Source of the DNA: Areca catechu
Taxonomy: Eukaryota; Streptophyta; Magnoliopsida; Arecales; Arecaceae
Assembly (NCBI GenBank): GCA_021397845.1
Contig: CM038038.1
Coordinates: 59,390,748-59,454,747 of the forward strand
DNA: 64,000 nt
Reading direction: 5' to 3'
In this document: piece by piece, positions 19,746 to 30,547 of the stretch
Layout of the letters: every line of letters starts with the position of its first letter
How positions within the stretch are numbered: the stretch's first letter is position 1
Translations under genes and position numbers: made by a program
The notes under the pieces: generated by a model
What the model was told of the DNA's origin: nothing
Databases searched by the model: none
The model's input: only the letters and a program-made list of their open reading frames with translations

Positions 19746-19936
19746 TATTGGGATGAGTCCGACAAAGTTTAGGCTTGATCAGAGGCTTTTGGATTCGGAT
19801 TTTGATGCAGTTTGAGGCATCGATCTTATATCAGATGGCCGGCAAGATATCTTGATGGTTTTAGACTTCTCAGACAACCTTTGAGGTGGTTTTGGATTGG
19901 TTTTGTTCTTCTTTTTAACACTTTCCCATGGATTGT
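19746..19936. other. Unassigned 191-bp segment
   Basis: Not homologous to the rest of M; it sits where the second internal region is interrupted. No coding signal or terminal repeats seen. It could be filler from a double-strand break repair. Confidence 0.4.
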
Positions 19937-20745
19937 CTTACCAGGCAATGATGTCTTCATACCTGAGATGAGATCACTCCACTTGGATTGGCGCCTAGAT
20001 AATCCGGTCACTTTCCCATGGATCTGTCAATTTTTTATCAGATTTGTTCAGGGCAAAGAATACTTCATCCAGAGGCTCGCTTCTCCTAAGCGATCCTGCA
20101 CACATCATGGGTTAGGCTCACAACTGAAAATAAAATTATGAAACAGGTAGAAGATGGAAGCGGGAAAGAGATGGGCTGTTGGAGAGGCTGGTGGCCATCT
20201 GGAAAAGATGGATGCCTAGCTGGAGAAAGGCACCTGGCTTCTAATGGGGATGCCTGGGATGAAGTCCCTGGTGGCCTGGGGGCAAGGGCATGCCTGGAAG
20301 AGAGAGGTAGGGGCGGCCAAGGGCTGGAAAGGGTTTGGGGTTGGCGGTTTGATGGAAGATGGAAGATGGGTGGCGGCTTGGGTTTGTGTATGGAGGGTGG
20401 CTTAGGGTTGGTTGGAGGGCTGGGGCGGCTAGGGTTTAAGGGAAGAGAGAGAGTAGCAGGGGTGGCTAGGGTTTGCACACACACAAAGTAACCACGGGTC
20501 TCACACCCACTCCAAGAACGAGGAACAATTGCACTAGTCAATAAAATATTTTATTTCATGAAAAGAGATTATTCATACAACAAGGGAGGGGTGGGTATGT
20601 ATAAAGTTACCCAGGTCCCTGGACTCCTACACAAACTAGGATTACAAGACTTGAGGGCCAAGAAAGCTCATCTTAGGCTACACTTGAGGGCCAAGAAACT
20701 CTCTTGGGCTTGGTCTTCTTTAGTCCTTGCTGGGCTGGGATGACT
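19937..20745 (-). repeat. M LTR 3, truncated
   Basis: Matches LTR 1 from about 12826 and LTR 2 from about 17960, beginning CTTACCAGGCAATGATG, and stops at GGATGACT where Athila LTR sequence starts. The tail of the same LTR (GACTCAACAAAATTGACC) reappears at 33362. Confidence 0.8.
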
Positions 20746-21198
20746 ACTCCCTTTTACATGAAATAAAATTATCCTTTGATTAATTCATGTTCTTTTGTTT
20801 TTGAATCAAATGCGTTCCTAGGGCAAAGCTTTGGAGGTAAGTCAAGTGGAATTAATCCTGACTAATCTATTTCCTAGAGGGTACGGGCTGTGCTCTCATG
20901 AGATATATCATATCTAGGTTATTTCACTAGCATTTAGACCAATTTATTCCCAAAAAGGTATGGGCTATGATTCAGGATACGGGCCATGCTCTCACTCGGA
21001 TAGATCTTCTTTTTGAGTTACCTTTACTACTAATTACTTGTTAATCTCCTTTTTAGTTTTAAGACTTCAATTTCTATGCACATTTATTATTTTCAAAGTA
21101 ATCAAGAAAGTCCCTGTGGATTCGACCCTTGCTCCTACTATCCTATTCTAGAATAGTAGTTTTAAGGTAATTAAATTGGTGCGTTGCGACGCGCATCA
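20746..21198 (+). repeat. Athila-like 5' LTR, 3' fragment
   Basis: Aligns with 32887-33347, including polyadenylation-type ACATGAAATAAA and the terminus GCGACGCGCATCA. The 5' about 1.2 kb is absent. Confidence 0.85.
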
Positions 21199-22036
21199 GA
21201 TTTTAGAATGGCTAGCTGGGTAGAGTTTCTTTTGTTTTCTAGATGGATATTCAGGATATAACCAAGTTCCGGTATTTCCTGCTGATCAAGAAAAGACCAC
21301 CTTTACTTGCTCCTTTGGAACATTTGCCTTTAGACGCATGCCATTTGGTCTGTGCAATGCACCAGCCACTTTTCAATGATGTATGCTTTCCATATTTTCT
21401 GATATGGTTGGTCAGTTTCTTGAGATATTTATGGATGAATTTTCGATGTTTGGATCTTTATTTGATGATTGTCTCCAAAACTTGACTAAGATTTTGAAAC
21501 GATGTATAGAAACGAATCTAGTCTTAAGTTGGTAGAAGAGCCATTTTATGGTTCGTGAGGGAATCGTGCTCGGACATATTGTTTCAGAGCGAGGGATTGA
21601 GGTTGACAAAGCTAAGGTAGAATTGATCTCGAAATTGCCTCCCTCGACCTCGGTTAAACAAGTATGATCTTTCCTTGGTCATGCTAGATTTTATATACGC
21701 TTTATCAAAGATTTCAGCAAAATTTTGTGACCTTTGTGTAATCTACTCGTTAAAGACAATCCATTTGATTTTAATAAGGAATGTATGGCTGTTTATGATA
21801 TTCTGAGAACTGCTTTGACCATTGCACCAGTTATCAAACCTCTCAATTGGACCCTGCCTTTCGAAATCATGTGTGATGCCTCTGATTATTCTGTAGGGGC
21901 AGTTTTAGGATAGAAGTTTAATAGGGAACCAGATATAATTTATTATGCTAGTAAAATTCTTTCAGATGCATAAATAAATTACACCACTACTGAAAAGGAG
22001 TTGCTAGCAGTTGTTTTTGCCCTGGAGAAATTATGA
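21199..22036 (+). pseudogene. pol: Athila-like RT and RNase H fragment
   Basis: Starts in mid-RT at YSGYNQVPVF, followed by RRMPFGLCNAPATF, a damaged active-site region (IFMDEFSMFG), RHIVS-type and FLGHARFY motifs, then RNase H with CDASDYSVGAVLG, TTTEKELLAVV. About six in-frame stops are present. The sequence order is that of Athila Pol, and the part upstream of YSGYNQ is deleted right after the LTR. Confidence 0.8.
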
Positions 22037-23308
22037 TCATATCTGTTAGGGTCTAAGATCTTAGTTTATACTGATCATGCAACATTGCGACATCTGCTAT
22101 CTAAGAAAGACACAAAGCCCAGATTGATTAGATGGATCCTTCTACTGCAGGAATTTGACTTAGAAATCTTAGATAAGAAGGGTTCTGAAAATTTGGTAGT
22201 AGATCATATTTCTAGGATCTTAGTAGAATGCAACAAAGAAATAATCAGAGATCAGTTTTCTGATGAACAACTTTTCTCTATTTTGTCTGATAGTCTACCC
22301 TGGTTTGGCCATATTGTTAATTACTTAGCAACAGGGCAAGTTCCTTCCCACTGGTCCAAACAAGAAAAAGATAGATTTTTCTCACAAATCAAATATTACT
22401 TTTGGGAGGAACCTGAGTTGTTTAAGTACTGTTCAGATCAAGTGATTAGATGTTGTGTCCCTGAGAGTGAATTCCAAGGCATACTCACTTTTTGTCATTC
22501 TCTTGCTTGTGTGGGACACTTTAGTGGAAGGAAAACTACAGCAAAAGTACTACAGAGTGGGTTATACTGGCCAACTCTTTTTAAAGATGCACACGAATTT
22601 TGCCGTAATTGTCTAAGATGTCAACAAACGGAGAATATTTCGCATAGAGATATGATACCTCTGACCCCTATTTTAGTTGTTGAAATTTTTGATGTCTGGG
22701 GTATTGACTTCATGGGGCCATTCCCTTCTTCTTTTGGGTTTGAGTATATTCTGGTTGTAGTTGATTATGTGTCTAAATGGATCAAAGCCATAGCAACCCG
22801 AACCAATGATCACAAGGTTGTAATCAAGTTCATTCAGTGTAACATCCTTAGTCGGTTTGGGTGCCTAAGGGCAATTATTAGTGATGGGGGCGCGCATTTC
22901 ACAAATAAACACTTTGAAGGATTAATAAAGAAATATAGAATTACACATAAGGTAGCCACACCTTACCATCCCCAAACTTGTGCCCAGGTTGAAGTACCGA
23001 ATAGAGAAATTAAACACATCCTGGAGAAAACGGTAAGGCCCGATAGGAAAGATTGGTCAGAACGTTTGAATGATGCATTATGGGCTTACCGGATTGCCTT
23101 TAAGACTCCCCTAGGAATGTCTCCATACCGGTTAGTGTTTGGCAAGGCATGTCATTTACCGGTAAAATTAGAACATCGTGCATTTTGGGCTATCAAGCAA
23201 TGTAATTTTGATCTGAAGATTGCGGGTTCTAATAGAAAACTTCAATTGAGTGAATTAGAAGAGCCGCGAAATGAAGCTTATGAAAGTTCAAAAAATTATA
23301 AGGCTTGA
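22037..23308 (+). CDS. pol: Athila-like RNase H end and integrase
   Basis: Open for about 420 codons; no credible ATG, as the frame continues from RNase H (VYTDHATLRHLLS). It includes the HHCC finger (HSLACVGHFSGRKT, CLRCQQ), the DDE core with Asp in WGIDFMGPFP, Asp in IISDGGAHF, and Glu replaced in context by QVEVPNREIK (Glu present in QVEV), and the downstream WSERLNDALWAYR motif of Athila integrases. The C-terminus is frameshifted at about 23300 and then cut by E3 at 23453. Confidence 0.85.
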   Translation, partial: SYLLGSKILVYTDHATLRHLLSKKDTKPRLIRWILLLQEFDLEILDKKGSENLVVDHISRILVECNKEIIRDQFSDEQLFSILSDSLPWFGHIVNYLATGQVPSHWSKQEKDRFFSQIKYYFWEEPELFKYCSDQVIRCCVPESEFQGILTFCHSLACVGHFSGRKTTAKVLQSGLYWPTLFKDAHEFCRNCLRCQQTENISHRDMIPLTPILVVEIFDVWGIDFMGPFPSSFGFEYILVVVDYVSKWIKAIATRTNDHKVVIKFIQCNILSRFGCLRAIISDGGAHFTNKHFEGLIKKYRITHKVATPYHPQTCAQVEVPNREIKHILEKTVRPDRKDWSERLNDALWAYRIAFKTPLGMSPYRLVFGKACHLPVKLEHRAFWAIKQCNFDLKIAGSNRKLQLSELEEPRNEAYESSKNYKA

Positions 23309-23453
23309 ACTAAGGCATATCATGATAAATTCATTAATCGAAAAATGTTTAAGCCTGATCAGAAAGTGTGGCTCTACAATTCTAGGATGCGCCTTTTTCC
23401 TGGAAAACTTCTCTCATGATGGCATGGACCCTTCATCATTACTCAAGTATTTC
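23309..23453 (+). pseudogene. pol: Athila-like integrase C-terminus, part before E3
   Basis: Shifted-frame sequence still reads LFPGKLLS and WHGPFIITQVF-like residues up to the E3 insertion. The last five bases, ATTTC, are the target duplication. Confidence 0.7.
23449..23453 (+). other. E3 target site duplication, left
   Basis: ATTTC, repeated at 30385-30389 on the other side of E3. The flanking integrase coding sequence is continuous when E3 and one copy are disregarded. Confidence 0.9.
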
Positions 23454-24716
23454 TGGTGGGGACACCAAAGGCACCAGAATAAGGCAGAGGCTTCTCAACC
23501 CTCTGTGGATCACCTAATTGATATTTGAGTCCACTGTAATAAAGCTTAGTCCAGCTGAGTTGTTTTATTTGAGTCCTGTAATTAGTCAGCTCATGTTGAG
23601 CTAGTTCAGTTCAGTATTAGTCAGCTAATGTCGAGCTAATTTTATTTTTTTGAGTCCTGTCCAAGCATATCAAAGACTCAAGACCATATCATACAAGTGA
23701 AGATCAAGTCCAACCTGATTGAAGACATGGATGTTGAGCCCAAGTCCAACCCAGCTTGAAGACTTGAAGATCCCAGGAGGAGAAATTAAAAACAAGCACA
23801 AACATGAAGCCCTGGATCAGCCAGAAGGAAATTGGGCCAGCCCAGGCCTAGGAAGGAATTAGGGCGCCACTTCTTAGGATGACCCTCCTCTTGGTTGGCC
23901 ACTTATGGTCACCCCCTTGGCCAACCAAGACAAGGAGAGGGAGTCCAAGTGATTTAGGGATTTCTACCAAGGTTGCCTTGTATTCCTAGTTAGGGTTTGA
24001 AAGGGAGAAGGAGTCCTATGTAAAGTCTAAAGTACCCTTACTTGGGGCCCAAGGTTAAGGGTCTTTTTAAGGGACCCTAGCCTTTTGTATGAAACTTGAT
24101 TTTGATATGAAATAAACCTTGAGTTCTTATATTGCTTTGTGTGATTACCCTGCTGTGTGCATTAAGGGGTTTGAGAGTTCTTCTTCCCGGTGTTTGCAAC
24201 CATCTTCCTGCCGCCAACCATCCTTCCATCCCCTCCAAAATATTCTTCCCTTTGCTGTTTTTCTTTGTTTTCTTGATTTCCTCTAAGTTTTTAAACCCTT
24301 GATCGGTCGTTTGCAGGTCCCCGAGTTCCTACCAATCCAACGACTCCAGCCAAGCCTCAATCAGACCACCGAGCAGAAAGCCGGGTATCCGCTGGTCTTT
24401 GGCTCGGTTTTCTAGGCCGCATCCATCGAGGAACGAGAGATCCCTTCATTGCGATCTTCACCGAGTGCTTCAGACGTTGTCAGGTACACCCCCTCTACCT
24501 CCAGTAATTATATTGTAGGAGAACTTGCCCTAACCGAGTTTCTCAGTCCCGACAATCCTTCTTTAATACTTTTCTTGGTTCTAATCTGCATGCTTGACTT
24601 CAAAATTTCATACATAATTCCCTACAACTAATTTTTATTATAAATTCAGGAATTAATCACCTAACCCCACATATAAAACATACAAAAATAATTGCATGCA
24701 TATTAGTCCCGCATCA
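23454..24716 (+). repeat. E3 LTR 1 (1263 bp)
   Basis: TGGTGGGGACACC to GCATCA. Contains AATAAA-type signal near 24110. Followed after two bases (TC) by the PBS. Confidence 0.92.
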
Positions 24717-24718
24717 TC

Positions 24719-24730
24719 TGGTATCAGAGC
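24719..24730 (+). other. E3 primer binding site
   Basis: Perfect TGGTATCAGAGC two bases after LTR 1. Confidence 0.92.
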
Positions 24731-25695
24731 TTAGATCAGGGCTTATTTTCTGCAATTTTTTAGTCCGTATATACTCTATTATTTTAATTATTTCTCTCTG
24801 ATAAAAACTTCAAAAATCTTGAAATTTATTTTGCTAGATTCATCATGTTTTAAAATATTTTATAAAATTTTTAGAGATTTTATTTTAGTTTGTGAATTTT
24901 CTGCAAGCCGAAATATAGCCTGCAAATTTTTAACTCTATTTTTTTCAGCAAGACAAGTTTAGAAGTTTTAGGATTTTGTTTAGCTTCTTTTTGCATATCT
25001 TTTAATTTTAGTATATTTCCTGCATATTAGACCTTAATTTGTAAGTTTTTCTTCTATTTAAAAAAATACCAAATATAAAAAAAAAATTACATATTATCCA
25101 AAAATACCAAAAAAAATAATCTAAACCCTAGTTTGCATCCTCATATGCCTGTCATCATTGCATAATTTACATTAAGGGCACTCTTGCTATATCAGATAAG
25201 GGGAGGAGTTGATAACCTCTCCTTAGCCCAAAACCACACCCCTTGCATTCGGTCCCAAGCCTAACCTAAAATTAACTAGACTTAATTTGCCCTAGTGGGC
25301 TAGGGACATCAACTGGTCGGGTCCGGGCTAAGTATCAGATCATTGTGTCAAGCTAACCTGATGTGCTTTGTACTCGGTGTCTAGAATGGTGGTTTAGAGA
25401 TTCAGTCCTGAAGGGTTTGTGTGCTAGTCTGCCTACCTGACCAATCTCTGATTGGTGTCTAAGATTGGCAATCAGGGACCTAACACTCCCCTTACACCTG
25501 CCTGGCTGAGTCAGGGTTCCTATAGGCTAGTTTGCCACCTTGATTAAGCACCTAGTTTTGGACTCTAGGTCTAGTCAACTATAGTCAGTTTGATCGAGTC
25601 TTGCATGAGCACTAGATTAGGAGCCCATTAGGCCATCAACCCATGTCCAGTCTAGATTAGAAGCCCGTTAAGTTCATATCCAGCCCAGTCTATTC
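24731..25695 (+). other. E3 untranslated leader
   Basis: AT-rich first half without ORF. The second half is homologous to the E1 leader: hairpin at 25200-25222, block TAGGGACATCAAC near 25300, and CCAATC-TCT-GATTGG at 25441-25455. Confidence 0.6.
25200..25222 (+). promoter_or_regulatory. Conserved leader hairpin (E3)
   Basis: Identical to the E1 hairpin: GGGGAGG, loop AGTTGATAA, CCTCTCC. Confidence 0.5.
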
Positions 25696-26154
25696 ATGGA
25701 GTCCGGAATTCAGGCCCAAATGAAAGCCTTTACTGAGCAGCTAGCCCAATCCATGGTCCAAATGAACCATAGGTTTGATCATATTGACCACCGACTAGAA
25801 ACCCTAGAGAAAACACATAGGACCCAGACTAGATCCAAACCTGAGCCATCTTTATCATATGTATCCAAAACCTATGAACATAGATCCTATGTATCCACTC
25901 CCTATAAGCCTAGTATACACACAACCTACAGATCTTATGACTCCAAATCCTCTGACTCTAGAACCTACGAACCCATATCCCATGAGCCTAGTAGACCCAA
26001 CACCCGGTATTCTGACCCATATAGGGAGTCCAACCCTAGGAGAATCCAATGTTCTGACCCATATAGGGAGTCTAACCCTAGGAGAACCCAATATCCTGAC
26101 CCATATAGGGAGCCCAACCTTAGGAGGACCCCATACCATGATCCATCCTTATAA
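25696..26154 (+). CDS. gag: E3 Gag-like protein, N-terminal part
   Basis: ATG at 25696 gives MESGIQAQMKAFTEQL, a coiled-coil-like stretch (VQMNHRFDHIDHRLETLEKT) shared with M Gag, then a Tyr/Ser/Pro/Arg-rich linker with three 14-residue repeats of the SDPYRESNPRRTQY type. The capsid domain is absent. TAA at 26152-26154 ends it, but the same frame reopens immediately and runs to 26700, so this is probably one protein with a nonsense change. Confidence 0.7.
   Translation: MESGIQAQMKAFTEQLAQSMVQMNHRFDHIDHRLETLEKTHRTQTRSKPEPSLSYVSKTYEHRSYVSTPYKPSIHTTYRSYDSKSSDSRTYEPISHEPSRPNTRYSDPYRESNPRRIQCSDPYRESNPRRTQYPDPYREPNLRRTPYHDPSL
26008..26133 (+). repeat. Three 42-bp coding repeats in E3 gag
   Basis: Units 26008-26049, 26050-26091 and 26092-26133, plus a partial fourth. 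They keep frame and encode DPYRESNPRR-like repeats. Confidence 0.85.
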
Positions 26155-26205
26155 CTTGACTATAAAGCTGACCCAAAATCCTTTAACCCCAGATCCTATA
26201 ATCCC

Positions 26206-26700
26206 ATGACCCATAGATTTGCGCCCTTGTCCTATAAGCCCAGGGAGCCCATAAACCCTAGGTATCAATCTAGTACTAGTCAGGTTTCACTTAGTCAACT
26301 TGAACCCCATAGGATTAGTACCCCTAAATATGAGCCCAGTAGTGAGCCACTACCCCTTAGGCAACCTGAACCTACTAGGATTAGTGCCCATAATCAGAAA
26401 TCAGGATCTAGCCAATTTTTCCCTAGCAGACCTTCTCCAACAATTCCTGAGATTCTCAAGGCTTACATTAATGTAGAAGTGTATGAAGCTGATGTAAATT
26501 TAGTGTATGAGTATGAGGGAGAAGAGGACACACCTCTAAAAGACCTAGAACTAGTAGACCCCGTAGGTTCCCAGCTAGAAGCCAATCTAAAGTTAGCTAA
26601 CCCTGACCATGCCCAGATTGAACCAGCAAAAAAGGACCAATTAGAGGACAAGAACTCTGATACTAGGATTTTACCTGAGGAAACATTAGAAAGGATCTAA
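26206..26700 (+). CDS. E3 linker and module X, first part
   Basis: In frame with the Gag-like ORF above. Tyr/Pro-rich beginning, no zinc knuckle, then VEVYEADVNLVYEYEGEED, DLELVDPVGS, ANPDHAQIEP-like segments and LPEETLE, corresponding to the acidic start of X in E1, M and E5. The frame breaks at about 26690 by an apparent one-base change; X continues in the next frame. The ATG is internal rather than a demonstrated start. Confidence 0.6.
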   Translation: MTHRFAPLSYKPREPINPRYQSSTSQVSLSQLEPHRISTPKYEPSSEPLPLRQPEPTRISAHNQKSGSSQFFPSRPSPTIPEILKAYINVEVYEADVNLVYEYEGEEDTPLKDLELVDPVGSQLEANLKLANPDHAQIEPAKKDQLEDKNSDTRILPEETLERI

Positions 26701-27212
26701 TTGTAGAGCCTATTCCTAAATTCCATGAACAAGAAGACTTTATTCAGGATTTGGCTTACTTAACCCATTGCCCTTAGGATGAATCCCTTCCTGCCATTCC
26801 TATAGAAGATCTCTTCCCAGAAATTGTTGACCCATCCTTCCATAGCATGGACCTTTTCTTGCCAATAGATATACTGCAACCCCGTAAGGTTTGCCTCATT
26901 AGTCTAGGATTAGTCCCTGACATGCCTTCTTTTATTCTATTTTATCCAACTAACCCGAAATCTTTTTCTCCACCTAACCAGACTAATTCTGAACCCACTT
27001 CCTATTTCCTACCCTTTCCTGAGTCTTCTCATGTGTCTAGAACTATTAGGTTACATTTTGTTGAGGTTACTAGGTTGCAAGGATCCATAGAGCCCATCCC
27101 ATTTGCTACCTATTTTGGGCAGACCCTCTAGCACCTATTAGGAGTTAATAGCAAATTTTCTTCTGCATGTCATCCATCAACCACGACTCATGCCCCCATG
27201 CCCAAGTGGTAG
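26688..27212 (+). pseudogene. E3 module X, second part, with integrase island
   Basis: Reads VEPIPKFHEQEDFIQDL, IPIEDLFPEIVDPSFHSMD, SLGLVPDMPSF, TSYFLPFPESSHVSRT, RLHFVEV and FATYFGQTL.HLLG..SKFSSACHP. Two TAG codons (about 26776 and 27127) interrupt it. The order and wording of blocks agree with M and E5. Confidence 0.65.
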
Positions 27213-27319
27213 TTAAGACCCAATAAACCTCTTTAGTCGAGTTTGTTACGTATAGGTTTGAGTCCTTTGCATCATCTTGTTAGGAGTCTGCATGTGCCTA
27301 GCATGTTCACCACCCGCAC

Positions 27320-27912
27320 TAATCTTAAAACAACTGGCTAATTTTCGAAAAAGGGTCAAAGAATTTGATGTAGTGGATTCTATCTTGGTTAGGCTTAGGC
27401 CTAAAAAAAGCTTCATGCTCGCAAAGCCGGACCTTTTAAAGTGATAGAGAAGGATTGGATAAATGCCTATGTGTTAGACTTGCTTTCGGATATAGGCATT
27501 AGTTCTACCTTCAATATTATAAACCTGGTTGAGTATAGGGAACCGGCAACGATATCTAGTGAGGCCTTTGGACCAATTCCTTTTCATTGTGAGTGACCTT
27601 AACCTAGAGTGTCCAAAATAAATTTGCCTGAGAGAGGAGAACGGATCGAGCATATCCTGGACAATCAAGCCATCATGACCCGGGGCCGTGACTATCAACG
27701 CTTCCTGGTCCGATGACAAGGAAGGTCAGAGTCAGATGATTCATAGATTTCTCTAGAGGACATGCAAAACCATAACCCATACCTTCTCGAGAGATATGTG
27801 AGCCAGTCTGATCTTCACTCGACAGGATCGAGTTCCTCCCACCAAGGGAGAATTGGTGGGGACACAAAAGGCACCAGAATAAGGCAGAGGCTTCTCAACC
27901 CTCTGTGGATCA
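27320..27912 (+). pseudogene. pol: E3 integrase C-terminus with chromodomain
   Basis: LHARKAGPFKVIEK, NAYVLDL, SSTFNIINLVEYREPA, ERIEHILDNQAIMTRG, YQRFLVR and SLEDMQNH mark the GPY-type region and chromodomain. Several stops and an indel are present. The frame extends into LTR 2 (GTRIRQRLLNPLW), as in E1 and E2. Confidence 0.75.
27841..27853 (+). other. E3 polypurine tract
   Basis: ACCAAGGGAGAAT immediately before LTR 2. Plus-strand priming after GGGAG would leave AAT ahead of TGGTGGGG. Confidence 0.7.
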
Positions 27913-29114
27913 CTTAATTGATATTTGAGTCCACTATAATAAAGCTTAGTTCAGCTGAGTTGTTTTATTTGAGTCCTATAATTAGTCAGCTCATGTTGAG
28001 ATAGTTCAGTTCAGTATTAGTCAGCTCATGTCGAGCTAATTTTATTTTTTTGAGTCCTGTCCAAGCATATCGAAGACACAAGACCACATCATACAAGTGA
28101 AGATCAAGTCCAACCTGATTGAAGATATGGATGTTGAGCCCAAGTCTAACCCAGCTTGAAGACTTGAAGATCTTAGGAGGAGAAATTAAAAACAAGCACA
28201 AACCTAAAGCCTTGGACCAGCCGGAAAGAAATTGGGCCAGCCCCGGCCCAGGAAGGAATTAGGGCGCCACTTCTTAGGATGACCCTCCTCTTGGTTGGCC
28301 ACTTATGGTCACCCCCTTGGCCGACCAAGACAAGGAGAGGGAGTCCAAGTGCTTTAGCGATTTCTACCTAGGTTACCTAATATTCCTAGTTAGGGTTTGA
28401 AAAGGAGAAGGAGTCCTATGTAAAGTCTAAAGTACCCTTACTTGGGGCCCAAGGTTAAGGGTCTATTTAAGGGACCCTTGCCTTTTGTATGAAACTTGAT
28501 TTTGATTTGAAATAAACCTTGAGTTCTTATTTTACTTTGTGTGATTACCTTGCTGTGTGCATAATGGGGTTTGAGAGTTTTTCTTCCCGGTGTTTGCAAT
28601 CATCTTCCTGTCACCAACCATCCTTCCAACCCCTCCAAAATTTTCTTTCCTTTGCTATTTTCCTTTGTTTTCTCGATTTCCTCTGAGTTTTCTAACCCCT
28701 GATAGGTCGTTTGCAGGTCCCCGAGTTCCTACGAATCCAACGACTCTAGCCAAGCCTCAATCGGACCAAAGAGCTGAAAGCCGGGTATCCGTGGGTCTTT
28801 GGCTTAGTTTTCCAGGCCACATCCATCGAGGAATAAGAGATCCCTTCACTGCGATCTTCACCGGGTGCTTCAGACGTTGTCAGGTACACCCCCTCTACCA
28901 GTAATTATATTGTAGGAGAACTTGCCCTAACCGAGGCGTCTTAGCCCCGGTAATCCTTCTTTAATACTTTTCTATGTTCTAATCTGCATGATTGACTTCA
29001 GAATTTCATACATAATTCCCTACAACTAATTTTGATCAGAAATTTGGGAATTAATCACCTAACCCCACATATAAAATATACAAAAATAATTGCATGCATA
29101 TTAGTCCCGCATCA
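27854..29114 (+). repeat. E3 LTR 2 (1261 bp)
   Basis: TGGTGGGGACAC to GCATCA, homologous along its length to LTR 1 and LTR 3; a TATTTAAG core promoter candidate lies at 28464-28471. Confidence 0.92.
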
Positions 29115-29119
29115 TCAAT
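29115..29119 (+). other. LTR-LTR junction TCAAT
   Basis: The two bases TC are those found between LTR 1 and the PBS; AAT are the three bases found between the purine tract and LTR 2. The junction equals the two extended ends of linear cDNA joined together. Confidence 0.75.
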
Positions 29120-30384
29120 TGGTGGGGATACCAAAGGCACCAAAATAAGAAAGAGGCTTCTCAACCCCTCTGTGGATCACTTAATTGATATTTGAGTCCA
29201 CTGTAATAAAGCTTAGTCCAGCTAAGTTGTTTTATTTGAGTCTTGTAATTAGTCAGCTCATGTTGAGCTAGTTCAGTTGAGTATTAGTCAGCTCATATCG
29301 AGATAATTTTATTTTTTTGAGTCCTGTCCAAGCATATCGAAGACTCAAGACCACATCATGCAAGTGAAGATCAAGTCCAACCTGATTGAAGACATGGATG
29401 TTGAGCCCAAGTCCAACCTAGCTTGAAGACTTGAAGATTCTAGGAGGAGAAATTAAAAACAAGCACAAACCTGAAGCCCTGGACCAACCGGAAGAAAATT
29501 GGGCCAGCCCAGGCCCAGGAAGGAATTAGGGCACCACTTCTTAGGATGACCCTCCTCTTGGTTGGCCACTTATGGTCACCCCCTTGGCCGACCAAGACAA
29601 GGAGAGGGAGTCCAAGTGCTTTAGGGATTTCTACCTAGGTTGCCTAGTATTCATAGTTAGGGTTTGAAAGGGAGAAGGAGTCCTATGTAAAGTCTAAAGT
29701 ACCCTTACTTGGGGCCCAAGGTTAAGGGTCTATTTAAGGAACCATAGCCTTTTGTATGAAACTTGATTTTGATATGAAATAAACCTTGAGTTCTTATATT
29801 GCTTTGTGTGATTACCTTGCTGTGTGCATAAAGGGGTTTGAGAGTTCTTCTTCCCGGTGTTTGCAATCATCTTCCTGCCGCCAACCATCCTTCCAGACCC
29901 TCCAAAACTTTCTTCCCTTTATTGTTTTCCTTTGTTTTCTTGATTTTCTCTGAGTTTTCTAACCCCTTACACATCGTTTCCAAGTCACCGAGTTCCTACG
30001 AATCCAACGACTCCAGCCAAGCCTCAATCGGACCACCGAGCAGAAAGCCGGGTATCCGCAGGTCTTTGGCTCAGTTTTCCATGCCGCATCCATCGAGGAA
30101 TGAGAGATCCCTTCACTGCGATCTTTACCGGGTGCTTCAGATGTTGTCAAGTACACCCCCTCTACCTCCAGTAATTATATTATAGGAGAACTTGCCCTAA
30201 CCGAGGCTTCTCAGCCCCGGCGATCATTCTTTAATACTTTTCTAGGTTCTAATCTGCATGCTTGACTTCAAAATTTCATACATAATTCTCTACAACTAAT
30301 TTTGATCAGAAATTTAGAAATTAATCACCTAACCCCATATATAAAATATACAAAAATAATTGCATGCATATTAGTCCCACATCA
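29120..30384 (+). repeat. E3 LTR 3 (1265 bp)
   Basis: TGGTGGGGATACC to CACATCA, followed by target duplication ATTTC. Confidence 0.92.
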
Positions 30385-30547
30385 ATTTCCTTATGGCACT
30401 ATTGAACTTAAAGATCCCAAACAAGAAAATATTTTTAAAGTAAATAGCCAACGCTTGAAACCCTATGTTGAAGATATTCATGATGGAGAAATTGTTGAAA
30501 TTCTTGACCTTATGGACCTAGTACTTCCATCTGCTGAGTCTGGCTGA
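30385..30547 (+). pseudogene. pol: Athila-like integrase C-terminus, part after E3
   Basis: Starts with the second ATTTC copy and continues with PYGTIELKDPKQENIFKVN and QRLKPYVEDI, the end of Athila-type integrase, to TGA at 30545-30547. An ORF that begins inside LTR 3 and reads into this is an artefact of the insertion. Confidence 0.8.

Larger units (their letters stand above)
12538..20745 (-). mobile_element. M: minus-strand tandem of non-autonomous Tekay-like elements
   Basis: Plus-strand order: LTR (12538-14099), internal (14100-17675), LTR (17676-19226), 3' part of a second internal region (19227-19745), unrelated 191 bp, partial third LTR (19937-20745). The middle LTR is flanked by a PBS on one side and by purine tract/chromodomain sequence on the other, so it is shared between two copies. 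The third LTR is broken by the Athila-like element; a 40-bp tail reappears at 33359-33397. Confidence 0.8.
23454..30384 (+). mobile_element. E3: non-autonomous Tekay-like element with three LTRs
   Basis: LTR 1 (23454-24716), internal (24717-27853), LTR 2 (27854-29114), a 5-bp junction (29115-29119), LTR 3 (29120-30384). The outermost ends are TGGTGGGG and CATCA, flanked by ATTTC duplications, so the whole three-LTR structure behaves as one insertion in the Athila integrase. Confidence 0.9.
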
